From Sporomusa acidovorans (lineage in GTDB: Bacteria > Bacillota > Negativicutes > Sporomusales > Sporomusaceae): a DNA stretch of 64,000 bases. Below the pieces are notes generated by a model. It saw only the letters and a program-made list of their open reading frames with translations. It did not search any database and had not been told where the DNA came from. The translations under genes were made by a program, and so were the position numbers. Positions 8,138 through 16,804 of the stretch are shown here, one piece after another (within the stretch, counting starts at the first letter, position 1; each line of letters begins with the position of its first letter). The stretch is from assembly GCF_002257695.2 (NCBI RefSeq), contig NZ_CP155571.1; one strand, 5' to 3'.

Positions 8138-9970
8138 TTATTTTTTTACATTAAGAACAAGCTGCGTATCACCATCGATGATGTAGTCAGTAGTAATACA
8201 TACTTTGCGTTTACTGTCATCTTTTTTGGCTGCCGCCGCGGGTTTATTGGACGCAGCGCTGATATGCCGGGCATCTCCGTCTTTTTGAACTGCAGCACTA
8301 GGCAAAGCCGGACTGGGCGCGGTTTCAAATTTATCGATTGTCTTGGGCGCTTTTCCCTCGCCCGCCTGTACAGCGTCCGGACCGCTTGCTTCCAGAACTT
8401 CTACCACAATATCATTATTGCGGTCACGGTTAACCAGTTCGTTGACAGACTCGTCCAGCGATTTGGGACGCGCCTTGGCAATAAACAATTTGCTGAGATC
8501 GTCTTCGCCAGTTGCCCGTTTACCGATAAGCTGCGCTACCGATACCACTCCGCCGCCGCGTACCGACAGGTTGAGTGGCCCCGGCTGCCTGTCTTTGGGG
8601 ACAGAATAAGCAATGTGCCGAATCACCGGTTCACTGCGGAAAGGCTTAATTTTTACAGCAATATCCACTGTGTCGCCGGACTTAACCGCATCGGTATTGG
8701 CCTTAGCCTCAACGATCGTAGCTGTCCGGCGCTCCGTATCCATAACAACGTTTACTTTCACATCCATAATATTGACAGGAACAAATTGGTTGCCGGCCAA
8801 AAGCGCCAGGGCTTCATGCAGCTCAGCAATTGCCAGTTCACCAATATTTCCCTGGGTATAAAACATATTTTCACGTTTAAACAAGCCGCCGGGAATTCCG
8901 TTCGCACTGATTTCAAAGTTCACTGTCGCCGTGCCGGAACCCGCACGGTCCGTCGTTTTCTCAATAGAATTAAAAACACTGACGGCTGAGAGAGTCGGTG
9001 CCAATTCTTCGTCCTGGATCACCTGAGCCCAGTAATCATTGGTACGTCCTAATGATTTGTCCGTAACAGTGATTCTAAGCGGAACAATACTGGGAAATTG
9101 GCCAAATTTACCGGCAACACCGGCTCCTCTGTCCTGATTAATCATGCCAATAGCTTCTGTTGCTGTCCCTACTTTGAAGGAATTTTCCAGTCCGGCCACC
9201 GTTGTATAAACATCCGCGTCTGTCAGGAAATAGTTTGCCTGCCCGCGTTTTAAGAAAGGATGGCCAAAGGCTAAAATTTTATCGCCTTCCACATAAGTAA
9301 CGGTTCCTAAGGCCCCTAAGCTGAAGTCGCCGCGAACCAACTGGACACCGATCGTACTGCCCGGTTCTACTGTCTTGTAAGCAATCCCGTTATTATCATC
9401 AGATGTACTGGCGCCTACGTCATAAGGAATAAGATTATACGGTTTTAGTTTATCAGCAAGCATACGCAAAGCCTGTTCCCCAAAACCGGACGCCATGAGT
9501 GGCGTTGAAACCTTGTTTGCTTCCAATCCCGGCGTTGCCAATTCAGCCTGTCCACCATTAAGCTCCCATAATTTGAGCATATCGGCAATCGGTGTGACCA
9601 TACCGATTTTGTGGTCAGTTAACGACCAGCCGTAGGCAATGGCCCCTACTAGTTTACCGTTAATGTAAACCGGACTGCCACTCATCCCCTGGGCAATTCC
9701 GCCGGTCCGCTCGATCACATCGCCAGAGGTGCGAACCAGAATGAGGTCGCCTGACGGCCCCTTTTGTTTCATGACATCCAGGACTTCTACGTCGAAATCT
9801 TCGATCTTATTGCCTGCAACAACCGTTTTGGCAATGCCATGCATTCCTTTGGAAATTTGGTCAACAGGCATAAACTCCGGCGCTGCCTGCACATAGGTAA
9901 TCGGCAACACTAACAGCACAGCCAGTAGCGCTGTCAAGCAGCGCCTTATAAGTGTAGACAATACATTCAT
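8138..9970 (-). CDS. Exported SpoIVB-type (S55) serine peptidase domain protein
   Basis: 610 residues with a signal peptide (about 1-30, ending VQAAP). The S55 hallmark GMSGSP lies at 95-100 (Ser97 the likely nucleophile), followed by VYINGKLVGA as in SpoIVB. A second family-like block, GTVTYVEG...FGHPF with His237, comes later, so the order of Ser and His blocks is reversed relative to Bacillus SpoIVB. No PDZ domain was recognised. The remaining C-terminal part is beta-rich and unassigned, ending in a low-complexity Ala/Lys stretch. GGGAAGG directly abuts the ATG at 9970; a TTG three codons later would be better spaced. Substrate unknown; a sporulation role is possible but unproven. Confidence 0.75.
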   Translation of the reverse strand: MNVLSTLIRRCLTALLAVLLVLPITYVQAAPEFMPVDQISKGMHGIAKTVVAGNKIEDFDVEVLDVMKQKGPSGDLILVRTSGDVIERTGGIAQGMSGSPVYINGKLVGAIAYGWSLTDHKIGMVTPIADMLKLWELNGGQAELATPGLEANKVSTPLMASGFGEQALRMLADKLKPYNLIPYDVGASTSDDNNGIAYKTVEPGSTIGVQLVRGDFSLGALGTVTYVEGDKILAFGHPFLKRGQANYFLTDADVYTTVAGLENSFKVGTATEAIGMINQDRGAGVAGKFGQFPSIVPLRITVTDKSLGRTNDYWAQVIQDEELAPTLSAVSVFNSIEKTTDRAGSGTATVNFEISANGIPGGLFKRENMFYTQGNIGELAIAELHEALALLAGNQFVPVNIMDVKVNVVMDTERRTATIVEAKANTDAVKSGDTVDIAVKIKPFRSEPVIRHIAYSVPKDRQPGPLNLSVRGGGVVSVAQLIGKRATGEDDLSKLFIAKARPKSLDESVNELVNRDRNNDIVVEVLEASGPDAVQAGEGKAPKTIDKFETAPSPALPSAAVQKDGDARHISAASNKPAAAAKKDDSKRKVCITTDYIIDGDTQLVLNVKK

Positions 9971-9981
9971 CCTTCCCGAAA

Positions 9982-10293
9982 CTACTTCTTGAATGGTTCA
10001 ATTTTAACTAATACGTCACCTGTTTTAACTTTATCACCAGGTCTAACCAATACGTCACGCACAACACCATCCACGTTGGCCCGCACTGCAGCCGCCGGCC
10101 CGGCAATGGTTTGAACATAAACCAAAATGTCGCCTTCCCTGGCTGTGGCACCAGGCGCAACAAGGCCGTTTGCCAAAACGCTGCCGCTCAATACGCCACG
10201 CTGCTCAACCGCTTGCCCGGCAGCTAAAACCCAGGTCATTAAACCGATGGTTAGTAATAGGGTAATAGCAATAATCCCTTTTTTATGTGCCAT
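9982..10293 (-). CDS. Membrane-anchored lipoyl/biotinyl-like barrel protein
   Basis: 103 residues: an N-terminal hydrophobic segment (about 5-24) followed by a barrel-sandwich-like fold with GLVAPGA, DGVVRDVLV and GDKVKTGDVLVKI, as in biotinyl/lipoyl domains and adaptor proteins. The centre, where a modifiable EAMKM Lys would be, reads QTIAGPAA and has no Lys, so covalent biotinylation or lipoylation is unlikely. I chose the ATG at 10293 (AGG about 8 nt upstream) over a GTG three codons earlier. It lies 11 nt ahead of the S55 peptidase gene and is probably co-transcribed with it. Function unknown. Confidence 0.65.
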   Translation of the reverse strand: MAHKKGIIAITLLLTIGLMTWVLAAGQAVEQRGVLSGSVLANGLVAPGATAREGDILVYVQTIAGPAAAVRANVDGVVRDVLVRPGDKVKTGDVLVKIEPFKK

Positions 10294-10356
10294 ACACAAC
10301 ACCTGTCCTTAATTTGATTGAAAGGCCTTACCTACTTTTATTATAACGTATTTTTC

Positions 10357-11781
10357 TTAATTAGCAACACGGGAAGATACAATTACCAGCGCATCACCAA
10401 CCCGTCTTTCGTGGCCATCGGAAGGATGGTTGACAATTTTACCTTTTACCACCATTTCACTCGAGCCGCCGCCATCAAGATTCATTGCATCCCGGGCTCC
10501 CAGTTCCTGCATAAATAGGGCTAATTCCAAAAGTGACATGCCAATGCTGTTATCCTGCCGTCCATCGACAACAACTATCAAAATGTGTCCGTCCGCTTTC
10601 AGGCCAATGGCTGTCCGCGGAGCGCGCCCACCTGCCACGTCGGAGCCAAATTGTTCGACTTTAGTTGATAAAAACACACTGCCGTCTTTTACCAGCATCG
10701 GGCCGGCCCCGAGTACATGCTCGGTCTTATCCCATTCCGTCCCCAGTGTTTGTTGTATTTTAACAATATCACCTACTTTGAGACAAGACAGTAAGTTAGC
10801 CGCCGCGCCGTGAGCCGACAAGACCACACCGTCAGACGGTATCGGCGAGTTACTGGCACGAATGGCCGTTATGTTGCCGTTGACAGCAACATATTCTGTT
10901 CCGTAATTATTACTGCCGGTCGAGGGAGCATAGGCTCCATTATATAAAATAAGCTCATTTTCACCGCGTTCCCGGTTAACAGCGTTAATCGGCACCGTTC
11001 TTCCGTCAGGCAGCTCCACTTTTCCCTCATATTGAACCTGATCAATAAATAATTTTCCGTCAGGCATAATTCCCAGCGCCGTCCGGGGAAGTTCCGGCGT
11101 GCTGATAATTTCCCCGTCCATTTTCAACAAACCGATAATCGTACCATCAAGACCGAAATAGGAACCATTCACACCGGCGAGTGCCGCAGCATGTTCAACC
11201 ATCGGTGTAAGTGTTTCCAGCCCCTGTATGGCGCCATTAGAAAGAACCGGCTTCAAGGCAAAGCCCGCTTGGGAATCCAGATCAAGAATATGGGCCCATA
11301 TCGGCCCGTTGGCTGTGGTCTTCCGCCATGATGTGTAGGTTAACCCGGGAGCGACATTGGTGACAAGCTTCTGGTCAGTTTTGATAATATCTACGACTAC
11401 ACGGTTAGGATTTTTCAGGGTAAATACTTTGTATTGGTACGTGTTTTTTAGATCAATGACGGCACTTAATTTACCTGCTTCCCCCGTCATTAGCCGCAGT
11501 TTATCCACGGTAGAATCATTAAAAACATACTGGGCGGCAGCCTTATTAACGACGCCCGGTAAATCAATAACCAGCTGCAACGGATTTTCCTGCGTTGTTA
11601 CTGTGTACTCCGGCAAAGCGGTTACGTCAAATACAATGCGAACCGTATCTGCTGTCTGACTTGAGCGGATTTTATTCAAAACAGTACCTGTCGCGGCCCA
11701 GGCCACGCTCTGCAAAGCAAAAACAACAATAGCTGTTACGGCTATAAGTAATGAAATTTTCTGTTTTAACTGCTTAACCAT
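10357..11781 (-). CDS. AMIN-domain phosphodiester glycosidase family protein
   Basis: 474 residues with a signal peptide (about 1-27). An AMIN domain (about 30-130, VRIVFDVTALPEYTV and VIDLPG), which usually binds peptidoglycan or envelope components, precedes a NAGPA-type phosphodiester glycosidase domain (about 175-474) with GVNGSYFG, RTAIG and NLDGGGSS motifs. Such enzymes remove GlcNAc from phosphodiester-linked sugars; relatives act on cell-surface polymers. The ATG at 11781 has AAGGAG nine bases upstream; an ATG eight codons earlier has no ribosome binding site. The substrate is not known. Confidence 0.82.
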   Translation of the reverse strand: MVKQLKQKISLLIAVTAIVVFALQSVAWAATGTVLNKIRSSQTADTVRIVFDVTALPEYTVTTQENPLQLVIDLPGVVNKAAAQYVFNDSTVDKLRLMTGEAGKLSAVIDLKNTYQYKVFTLKNPNRVVVDIIKTDQKLVTNVAPGLTYTSWRKTTANGPIWAHILDLDSQAGFALKPVLSNGAIQGLETLTPMVEHAAALAGVNGSYFGLDGTIIGLLKMDGEIISTPELPRTALGIMPDGKLFIDQVQYEGKVELPDGRTVPINAVNRERGENELILYNGAYAPSTGSNNYGTEYVAVNGNITAIRASNSPIPSDGVVLSAHGAAANLLSCLKVGDIVKIQQTLGTEWDKTEHVLGAGPMLVKDGSVFLSTKVEQFGSDVAGGRAPRTAIGLKADGHILIVVVDGRQDNSIGMSLLELALFMQELGARDAMNLDGGGSSEMVVKGKIVNHPSDGHERRVGDALVIVSSRVAN

Positions 11782-11822
11782 GACAAAACACTCCTTAGGA
11801 GGCATAAAATGAATTGGAAAAG

Positions 11823-11851
11823 AAGGCCAGGCTATTTTTTAGCCTGGCCTT
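11823..11851 (-). terminator. Terminator of the flagellar flgF-flgJ block
   Basis: A 12-bp perfect stem (11823-11834 with 11840-11851) and 5-nt loop overlaps the last codons of flgJ. TTCTTTT follows on the minus strand. Confidence 0.8.
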
Positions 11852-12239
11852 GAATGGTAGTTTTACTTAACTGGCGGTACAGCATATCGGCCAGCCCCAT
11901 GCCACCTGCTTGTGCCATATTTTTGGTCAACTCGGTATCCAGCATGGATGTAAGCATCTGCTCTTCTCTGCTGTTGCCCAGCAAATTGCCTTTTGGCACC
12001 GTTTCCCGCATTTGGGTCAACATTAAATTCAGAAAAACAGCTTCCATATCCCGACAAGCAGTTCTAAGCTTAGCATCTTCGGCAGAAGTTTTTGCCGCGT
12101 CGGCGGTCTTCGCCCGTCCGGAATTCTGGATAGCTTTTTCCAGCCTATCGGCAAAAGCAGTTCCCTGCCCGGCTATGATCTCACTATTACCTGCAGGAAC
12201 AGTAGTTGTTGGCATAAAGGAATTTGCATCGATTCGCAC
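11832..12239 (-). CDS. flgJ: Flagellar rod-binding protein, FlgJ N-terminal domain
   Basis: 135 residues, matching only the rod-binding half of FlgJ (about 55-130: CRDMEAVFLNLMLTQMRETVPKG and AQAGGMGLADML). The muramidase half found in many proteobacterial FlgJ proteins is absent, as is common in Firmicutes. It should cap the growing flagellar rod in the periplasm. The GTG start at 12239 follows AGGTGGTG at good spacing. It is the last gene of the block and ends inside its terminator. Confidence 0.88.
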   Translation of the reverse strand: MRIDANSFMPTTTVPAGNSEIIAGQGTAFADRLEKAIQNSGRAKTADAAKTSAEDAKLRTACRDMEAVFLNLMLTQMRETVPKGNLLGNSREEQMLTSMLDTELTKNMAQAGGMGLADMLYRQLSKTTIQGQAKK

Positions 12240-12326
12240 TCAATCACCACCTAGAGAAAAGTACCTGGGTTCACTACGAAACAATAAACGTTGAACACAA
12301 TAAGGCAACTTCCATATCGTTATTCA

Positions 12327-13439
12327 CTACATGATTTGGAGATCCGCATGTAATGCTCCCGCTGCTTTGATAGCCTGTAAAATAGCGATAATATCACGCG
12401 GTGTCGCTCCTACTGCATTCAGGGCTGTAACTACATCACCAACACTGGCTGATTCAGGCAATTCAACAAGACCGGCCTGCTGCTCCTTGGCATTCACAGT
12501 CGGATTGGCGGTTATAACCGTGCTTCCCTCTGAAAAAGGCGGCGGCTGCGAAACATCAATTGTCTGGCCGATTTTTACGGTAAGACCGCCTTGGGCGACG
12601 GCGACCTGATCGATCGTAACATTACTGCCGACCACCACGGTGCCTGTTCGCTCATTAATTACTACTTTCGCCGCATTGTCAGGCATAATGGCCAATTCTT
12701 CAATGGCAGCGATAAAACCAACTAAATTTTGCCGATAATACCGGGGTATGACAATATCGATTGTTCCCGGATCCCGGGCATCTGTTATCTGCCCAAAACG
12801 CTGATCGATTGCTTCGCTGATCCGACTGGCAGTGGTGAAATCAGGCTGGCTAAGCGACAACGTAATCTTTTCCTGGTCAGTAATTGGCATCGGCACTTCT
12901 TTTTCCACGAAAGCGCCATTAGGAACACTGCCTACCGTCGGGAAATTTTTTCGCTGGCTGGCACCACTGCCGCCGGCCACATAGCCCCCTGTTGACACTG
13001 CCCCCTGGCCGACAGCGTATATCTGACCATTTGCCGCCCTTAGCGGCGTCTGCAGCAACGTACCTCCCTGCAGATTTTTGGCATCGCCCATTGAGGATAC
13101 CGTAATATCAATCGCGTCTCCCGGTTTGGCAAACGGGGGTAAATTCGCCGTTACCATAACGGCAGCCACATTTTTGGGTTTGAGATTTGACGCACTGATC
13201 ATAACCCCAAATGATTTTAGCATATTAACAAGCGACTGATTGGTATAGGTAACTTTATCCGAATCACCGGTACCGGCTAAGCCTACCACCAGGCCATACC
13301 CTACTAACTGGTTATCCCTCACACCCTGTACCTTGGCCACATCTTTAATCCGCGTGCTGACCTGGGCGGCAGCCACTGCCGGAATGATCATACTTACAGC
13401 CAGTGCCACGGCCAGAAGGATTGCTGTTAATCTACGCAT
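12327..13439 (-). CDS. flgI: Flagellar P-ring protein FlgI
   Basis: 370 residues with a signal peptide (about 1-25, ending AAAQVS). Family hallmarks include RIKDVAKVQGVRDNQLVGYGLVVGL-type residues near 30-50, the TNQSLVNML region, and NERTGTVVVG. The P-ring forms a peptidoglycan-level bushing around the rod and occurs only in diderm-type flagella, so it supports a second membrane. It lies downstream of flgH and flgA. Confidence 0.96.
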   Translation of the reverse strand: MRRLTAILLAVALAVSMIIPAVAAAQVSTRIKDVAKVQGVRDNQLVGYGLVVGLAGTGDSDKVTYTNQSLVNMLKSFGVMISASNLKPKNVAAVMVTANLPPFAKPGDAIDITVSSMGDAKNLQGGTLLQTPLRAANGQIYAVGQGAVSTGGYVAGGSGASQRKNFPTVGSVPNGAFVEKEVPMPITDQEKITLSLSQPDFTTASRISEAIDQRFGQITDARDPGTIDIVIPRYYRQNLVGFIAAIEELAIMPDNAAKVVINERTGTVVVGSNVTIDQVAVAQGGLTVKIGQTIDVSQPPPFSEGSTVITANPTVNAKEQQAGLVELPESASVGDVVTALNAVGATPRDIIAILQAIKAAGALHADLQIM

Positions 13440-13467
13440 ATGTCCTCCAGTATACCGATTATAATTT

Positions 13468-14052
13468 TTAGAACAGGAAATTGAAGATTTGAGTCAGTAT
13501 CCCTTGCCGCTGCTTGCTGGCAAGCGGACCTTTGCCTTCAATCTTAAGCTGCGCATCCGCGACATTGCTTGATAATACCGTATTATCGACAGTAACATCT
13601 TCCGGTCTGACGAGTCCGGTGATCGTTATCTTCTGCTCATCGGCGTTTTGTTTGATTGTCTGGGTACCAGTCACAAACAACAATCCGTTTGGCTTGACTT
13701 CTGTTACCTTAACGGTAACACGCCCGGTCACTTTATTCGTGTTGGAGATGGAGCCCTGGGATTTAAAGCTGTCGGAAGCAGAGCCGCTTACAGGGTTAAT
13801 AAAAGTAAACAGGCCTGTGCCGGCGCCCAGGTTCGCGCTCGCGCTTTTCGAGTTGGCCGCGTTGCCGGTACGATTGGCGCTGGTAGACTCATTGATCACA
13901 ATGGTAATCACATCGCCCACACCATGCGCCCGGTGGTCGAAAAACAGATTGGCGGCCGGTGCGTTATCTACCCACAGGGAATTAGCTTCCGCATACACTA
14001 CGGAACCCATAACAAGCGTAAGTACCAATAAAAACCCTACAATCTTGCGCAC
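13468..14052 (-). CDS. flgH: Flagellar L-ring protein FlgH without lipobox
   Basis: 194 residues. After a signal peptide (about 1-21, ending YAEA) come the FlgH features SLW near the mature N-terminus, HGVGDVITIVINE, and VTVKVTEVKPNG...GLVRPEDV. L-ring proteins form the outer-membrane bushing of the flagellum. Proteobacterial FlgH is normally a lipoprotein; here there is no lipobox and no cysteine anywhere in the protein. Position between flgA and flgI supports the assignment. Confidence 0.94.
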   Translation of the reverse strand: MRKIVGFLLVLTLVMGSVVYAEANSLWVDNAPAANLFFDHRAHGVGDVITIVINESTSANRTGNAANSKSASANLGAGTGLFTFINPVSGSASDSFKSQGSISNTNKVTGRVTVKVTEVKPNGLLFVTGTQTIKQNADEQKITITGLVRPEDVTVDNTVLSSNVADAQLKIEGKGPLASKQRQGILTQIFNFLF

Positions 14053-14071
14053 AATTTCTCACCTTACTTTT

Positions 14072-15043
14072 TTATAGCATTATCCGGACAGTTGTTTCAT
14101 CCATTACCTGACCGGTAATTACTTTTCTAGAACTAGAATTTTTCACTTGGATATACTCGCCCTCGCTACCGTTTTTCAACGCGATACCAGGCATTGTTAC
14201 TTCAATGTTGCCGGTTTTAGCAACAATGTTGACGGGTTTGCCGGTAGTGATCAGCACTGGCTTGTCCAACATGCTTTCCGTTATAATCAGTCCGGCAGTC
14301 AGCTGACGCTTGACCGACTTTCCTAGTATTTTACTACTGTCGGAAAAATATCCCGGTGGCAGCCGGCCGATATCACGCTGTTCAAACGTGATGCTGTCAG
14401 GCGTTATTATCTCACCAGCCGGCAGAACGCGGCTGGTAACAGCAACCGGAGCGTATTTTTTAATGTCAAACCGAAGCGTTACCGTTGAAACCGGCTGACC
14501 GTCGACTTGGACAGTAACGCCGACACTGGTTGGCGCATTATAACGAATCCCATAGGGCGCCTTAACGGCAAAGCTGATATTGCCCGGCGGCACCAAAATA
14601 TCCCGTGGCTGACCACTTGCGGTAATCGTTGCCTCCCCGGCCACATTGGCTTTCAGATACTGTTCAGCCTGACTAACAAACTGACTGCCAGTCACCGGTT
14701 GTGATAATGCCGTTACTTTGACAGTAGCCGGAATGCTCCAGTCAATATCCGCCAAATCGACCCTGGCCCTATTCAGTCGCGCCATGATAATCTCACGGGA
14801 AAGTACAAAACTCTGACCCGGTTGGGGGGAACGGCCCAGCTTAATCTGCCCCATTTCAACGATACGGTTACTGTTTTCGCCGGAAATACCGGCAATATCC
14901 CCCAGAGTAAAATATGGTCCGGCTACCTGCACCTCACTGTCAAGCCTCACTGCCAGTTCCTGCGCCTCTACTTGCTGGCCGGTAAAGAATATACCGGCAA
15001 TACATAGGATGACCATGGTAAGCCGGCATAGGTTATAGTTCAT
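14072..15043 (-). CDS. flgA: Flagellar P-ring chaperone FlgA
   Basis: 323 residues with a signal peptide (about 1-27), two beta-rich middle regions, and a C-terminal SAF/FlgA domain (about 195-323: VLPAGEIITPDSITFEQRD, then NGSEGEYIQVKNSSSRKVITG). FlgA is a periplasmic chaperone for P-ring assembly. It precedes flgH and flgI and follows flgG with a 10-nt gap, so it is part of the same operon. Confidence 0.92.
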   Translation of the reverse strand: MNYNLCRLTMVILCIAGIFFTGQQVEAQELAVRLDSEVQVAGPYFTLGDIAGISGENSNRIVEMGQIKLGRSPQPGQSFVLSREIIMARLNRARVDLADIDWSIPATVKVTALSQPVTGSQFVSQAEQYLKANVAGEATITASGQPRDILVPPGNISFAVKAPYGIRYNAPTSVGVTVQVDGQPVSTVTLRFDIKKYAPVAVTSRVLPAGEIITPDSITFEQRDIGRLPPGYFSDSSKILGKSVKRQLTAGLIITESMLDKPVLITTGKPVNIVAKTGNIEVTMPGIALKNGSEGEYIQVKNSSSRKVITGQVMDETTVRIML

Positions 15044-15053
15044 GCTTTATATC

Positions 15054-15836
15054 CTACCGTTTAAGGGCAGCAGCTTTTTCGAGCATATCGTCAGCGGTGG
15101 TAATCGCTTTGGAATTAATCTCATAAGCCCGCTGTGCCACAATCATGTTAACCATTTCTTCCACTACCTGCACATTGGACGATTCAAGGTATTGTTGTAG
15201 CAGTTTACCGGCGCCGTCTTCGCCCGGATTGCCGACAACCGGTGCGCCGGAAGCAACCGTTTCCTTGAGTAAATTATGGCCAACACTGGATAAGCCGGCA
15301 GGATTAATAAACCGCGCCAGAGTAATTTGCCCCAGTTCTTCCGTTGTGTCAGATAGAGTAGCTGTAACAATTCCTTCTGCCGAAATAGTGATTTGAGTCG
15401 TACCATCAGGAACTGTCATTGCCGGTTCCAGCAAATAACCGTCAGCCGTTACAATCCTTCCCTGTCCGTCCGTTGTAAAGGAACCGTCGCGGGTATAAGC
15501 CAGCGTCCCGTCCGCCATGGTAATTTGGAAAAAGCCATTCCCTTCAATGGCAACATCTAGGTCTTTGCCTGTACTCTGGGGGTTACCCGAAGTATAGATT
15601 TTTTCAGTGGCCACTTGCCGCACGCCGTGTCCAATCTGGATGCCTGTCGGCACTTCGGTGTCAGCACCGGTGGAAGCACCGGCCTGGCGCAAAGTCTGGT
15701 ACATCAAATCCTGAAAGTTATTGCGAGTTTTTTTGAAGCCGGTCGTGTTTACGTTAGCCAGATTGTTGGAAATGACATCAAGATTAGCCTGTTGGGCAGT
15801 CATGCCTGTCGCAGCCGTCCATAATGCTCGAATCAT
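15054..15836 (-). CDS. flgG: Flagellar distal rod protein FlgG
   Basis: 260 residues, the usual FlgG size. It begins MIRALWTAATGM with the NLANVNTTGFKK rod motif (about 25-40), has VAIEGNGFFQI and a C-terminal rod signature ESSNVQVVEEMVNMI...RAYEINSK. I chose the ATG at 15836 with GGGGG eight bases upstream over a TTG five codons earlier. FlgG forms the distal rod through the LP-ring. Its homologue in Bacillus is flhP, in the same relative place after flhO. Confidence 0.95.
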   Translation of the reverse strand: MIRALWTAATGMTAQQANLDVISNNLANVNTTGFKKTRNNFQDLMYQTLRQAGASTGADTEVPTGIQIGHGVRQVATEKIYTSGNPQSTGKDLDVAIEGNGFFQITMADGTLAYTRDGSFTTDGQGRIVTADGYLLEPAMTVPDGTTQITISAEGIVTATLSDTTEELGQITLARFINPAGLSSVGHNLLKETVASGAPVVGNPGEDGAGKLLQQYLESSNVQVVEEMVNMIVAQRAYEINSKAITTADDMLEKAAALKR

Positions 15837-15969
15837 TAGTATTACCCCCAAATATTATTTTACCAGCCTGCCTCTGTCGATCAGCAGTGTGAGGGCCTCC
15901 GTCCCGGTCCAGCCCTATCATACTAATTATCGGTTATTTTCGCAAAAAATTAATTACTATCTCGCCAGT

Positions 15970-16710
15970 TTAAACCTTGCCTACTTCATTAACGGCCTTA
16001 TCAAGCAGTTCGTCATGGGTTTGCACGGTCTTGGCATTTACTTCATAGGCCCGGTACCCACTAATTAAATTAACCATTTCCGAAACAACGTTTACATTGG
16101 ATTGTTCCAGACACCCCTGCTCGACTGTTCCGGTTGCCGGCCGGCCGTTATTGGCTGCCCGGAACAGGCTGGCGCCTTCTTTTACTAATTGACGTTCATT
16201 GTCAAACTCAACCACTTGCAGCTGCCCGACATTAGTGCCATCGACAGTTACTATACCTGAGCCGTTGACTGTAACCGTGCCTTCAGGCAGTTGAATAGGG
16301 CCACCGTTTTGACCAAGTACCAGTTGACCGTCACTGTTTACCAACTGTCCCCGGGAATTCCGGGTAAAGGAGCCATTCCGGGTATAACGTATGCCGGCTT
16401 GTGTCTGAATAGCAAAAAAGCCCCTGCCCTCAATGGCAAAGTCGAGGGGGTTGCCTGTCGTCCGCACACTGCCGGTAGTATGTATGGTAGCTACCTCATC
16501 AATCAAGGTACCAACTCCCATGCTGCCAATAACCGGTGCATCGCCACCATCGTTAATGCGCCGAATTAATATATTGGCAAAATCCTTGGATATAGCCACA
16601 TCCTTTTTATAACCGGTCGTACTGCCGTTTGCCAAATTATTGGCAATCGTATCAGCCCGTGTGGTTTCAGCAAGCATACCGGATGCCGCTGTATAAATTC
16701 CCCGAATCAT
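15970..16710 (-). CDS. flgF: Flagellar rod protein FlgF/FlhO
   Basis: 246 residues: MIRGIYTAASGM start, NLANGSTTGYKKD motif, FAIEGRGFFAI and C-terminal EQSNVNVVSEMVNLISGYRAYEVNAK. It belongs to the FlgF/FlgG rod family; FlgF is favoured because FlgG follows. The Bacillus orthologue by order is flhO, also directly after mbl. It lies 94 nt after mbl in the same direction. Confidence 0.9.
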   Translation of the reverse strand: MIRGIYTAASGMLAETTRADTIANNLANGSTTGYKKDVAISKDFANILIRRINDGGDAPVIGSMGVGTLIDEVATIHTTGSVRTTGNPLDFAIEGRGFFAIQTQAGIRYTRNGSFTRNSRGQLVNSDGQLVLGQNGGPIQLPEGTVTVNGSGIVTVDGTNVGQLQVVEFDNERQLVKEGASLFRAANNGRPATGTVEQGCLEQSNVNVVSEMVNLISGYRAYEVNAKTVQTHDELLDKAVNEVGKV

Positions 16711-16804
16711 GGTATCACCTCTCTAAATATTATCGAAATTTTAGTCCATTTTCTTAATACCAAGATTTGGTCATTCTCAATAGTATCTATAAAAAGGCTT
16801 ACCA

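Noticed and set aside
8264..8989. 241-codon plus-strand frame opposite the S55 peptidase gene
   Set aside because: Antisense shadow; the minus-strand gene has signal peptide and catalytic motif.
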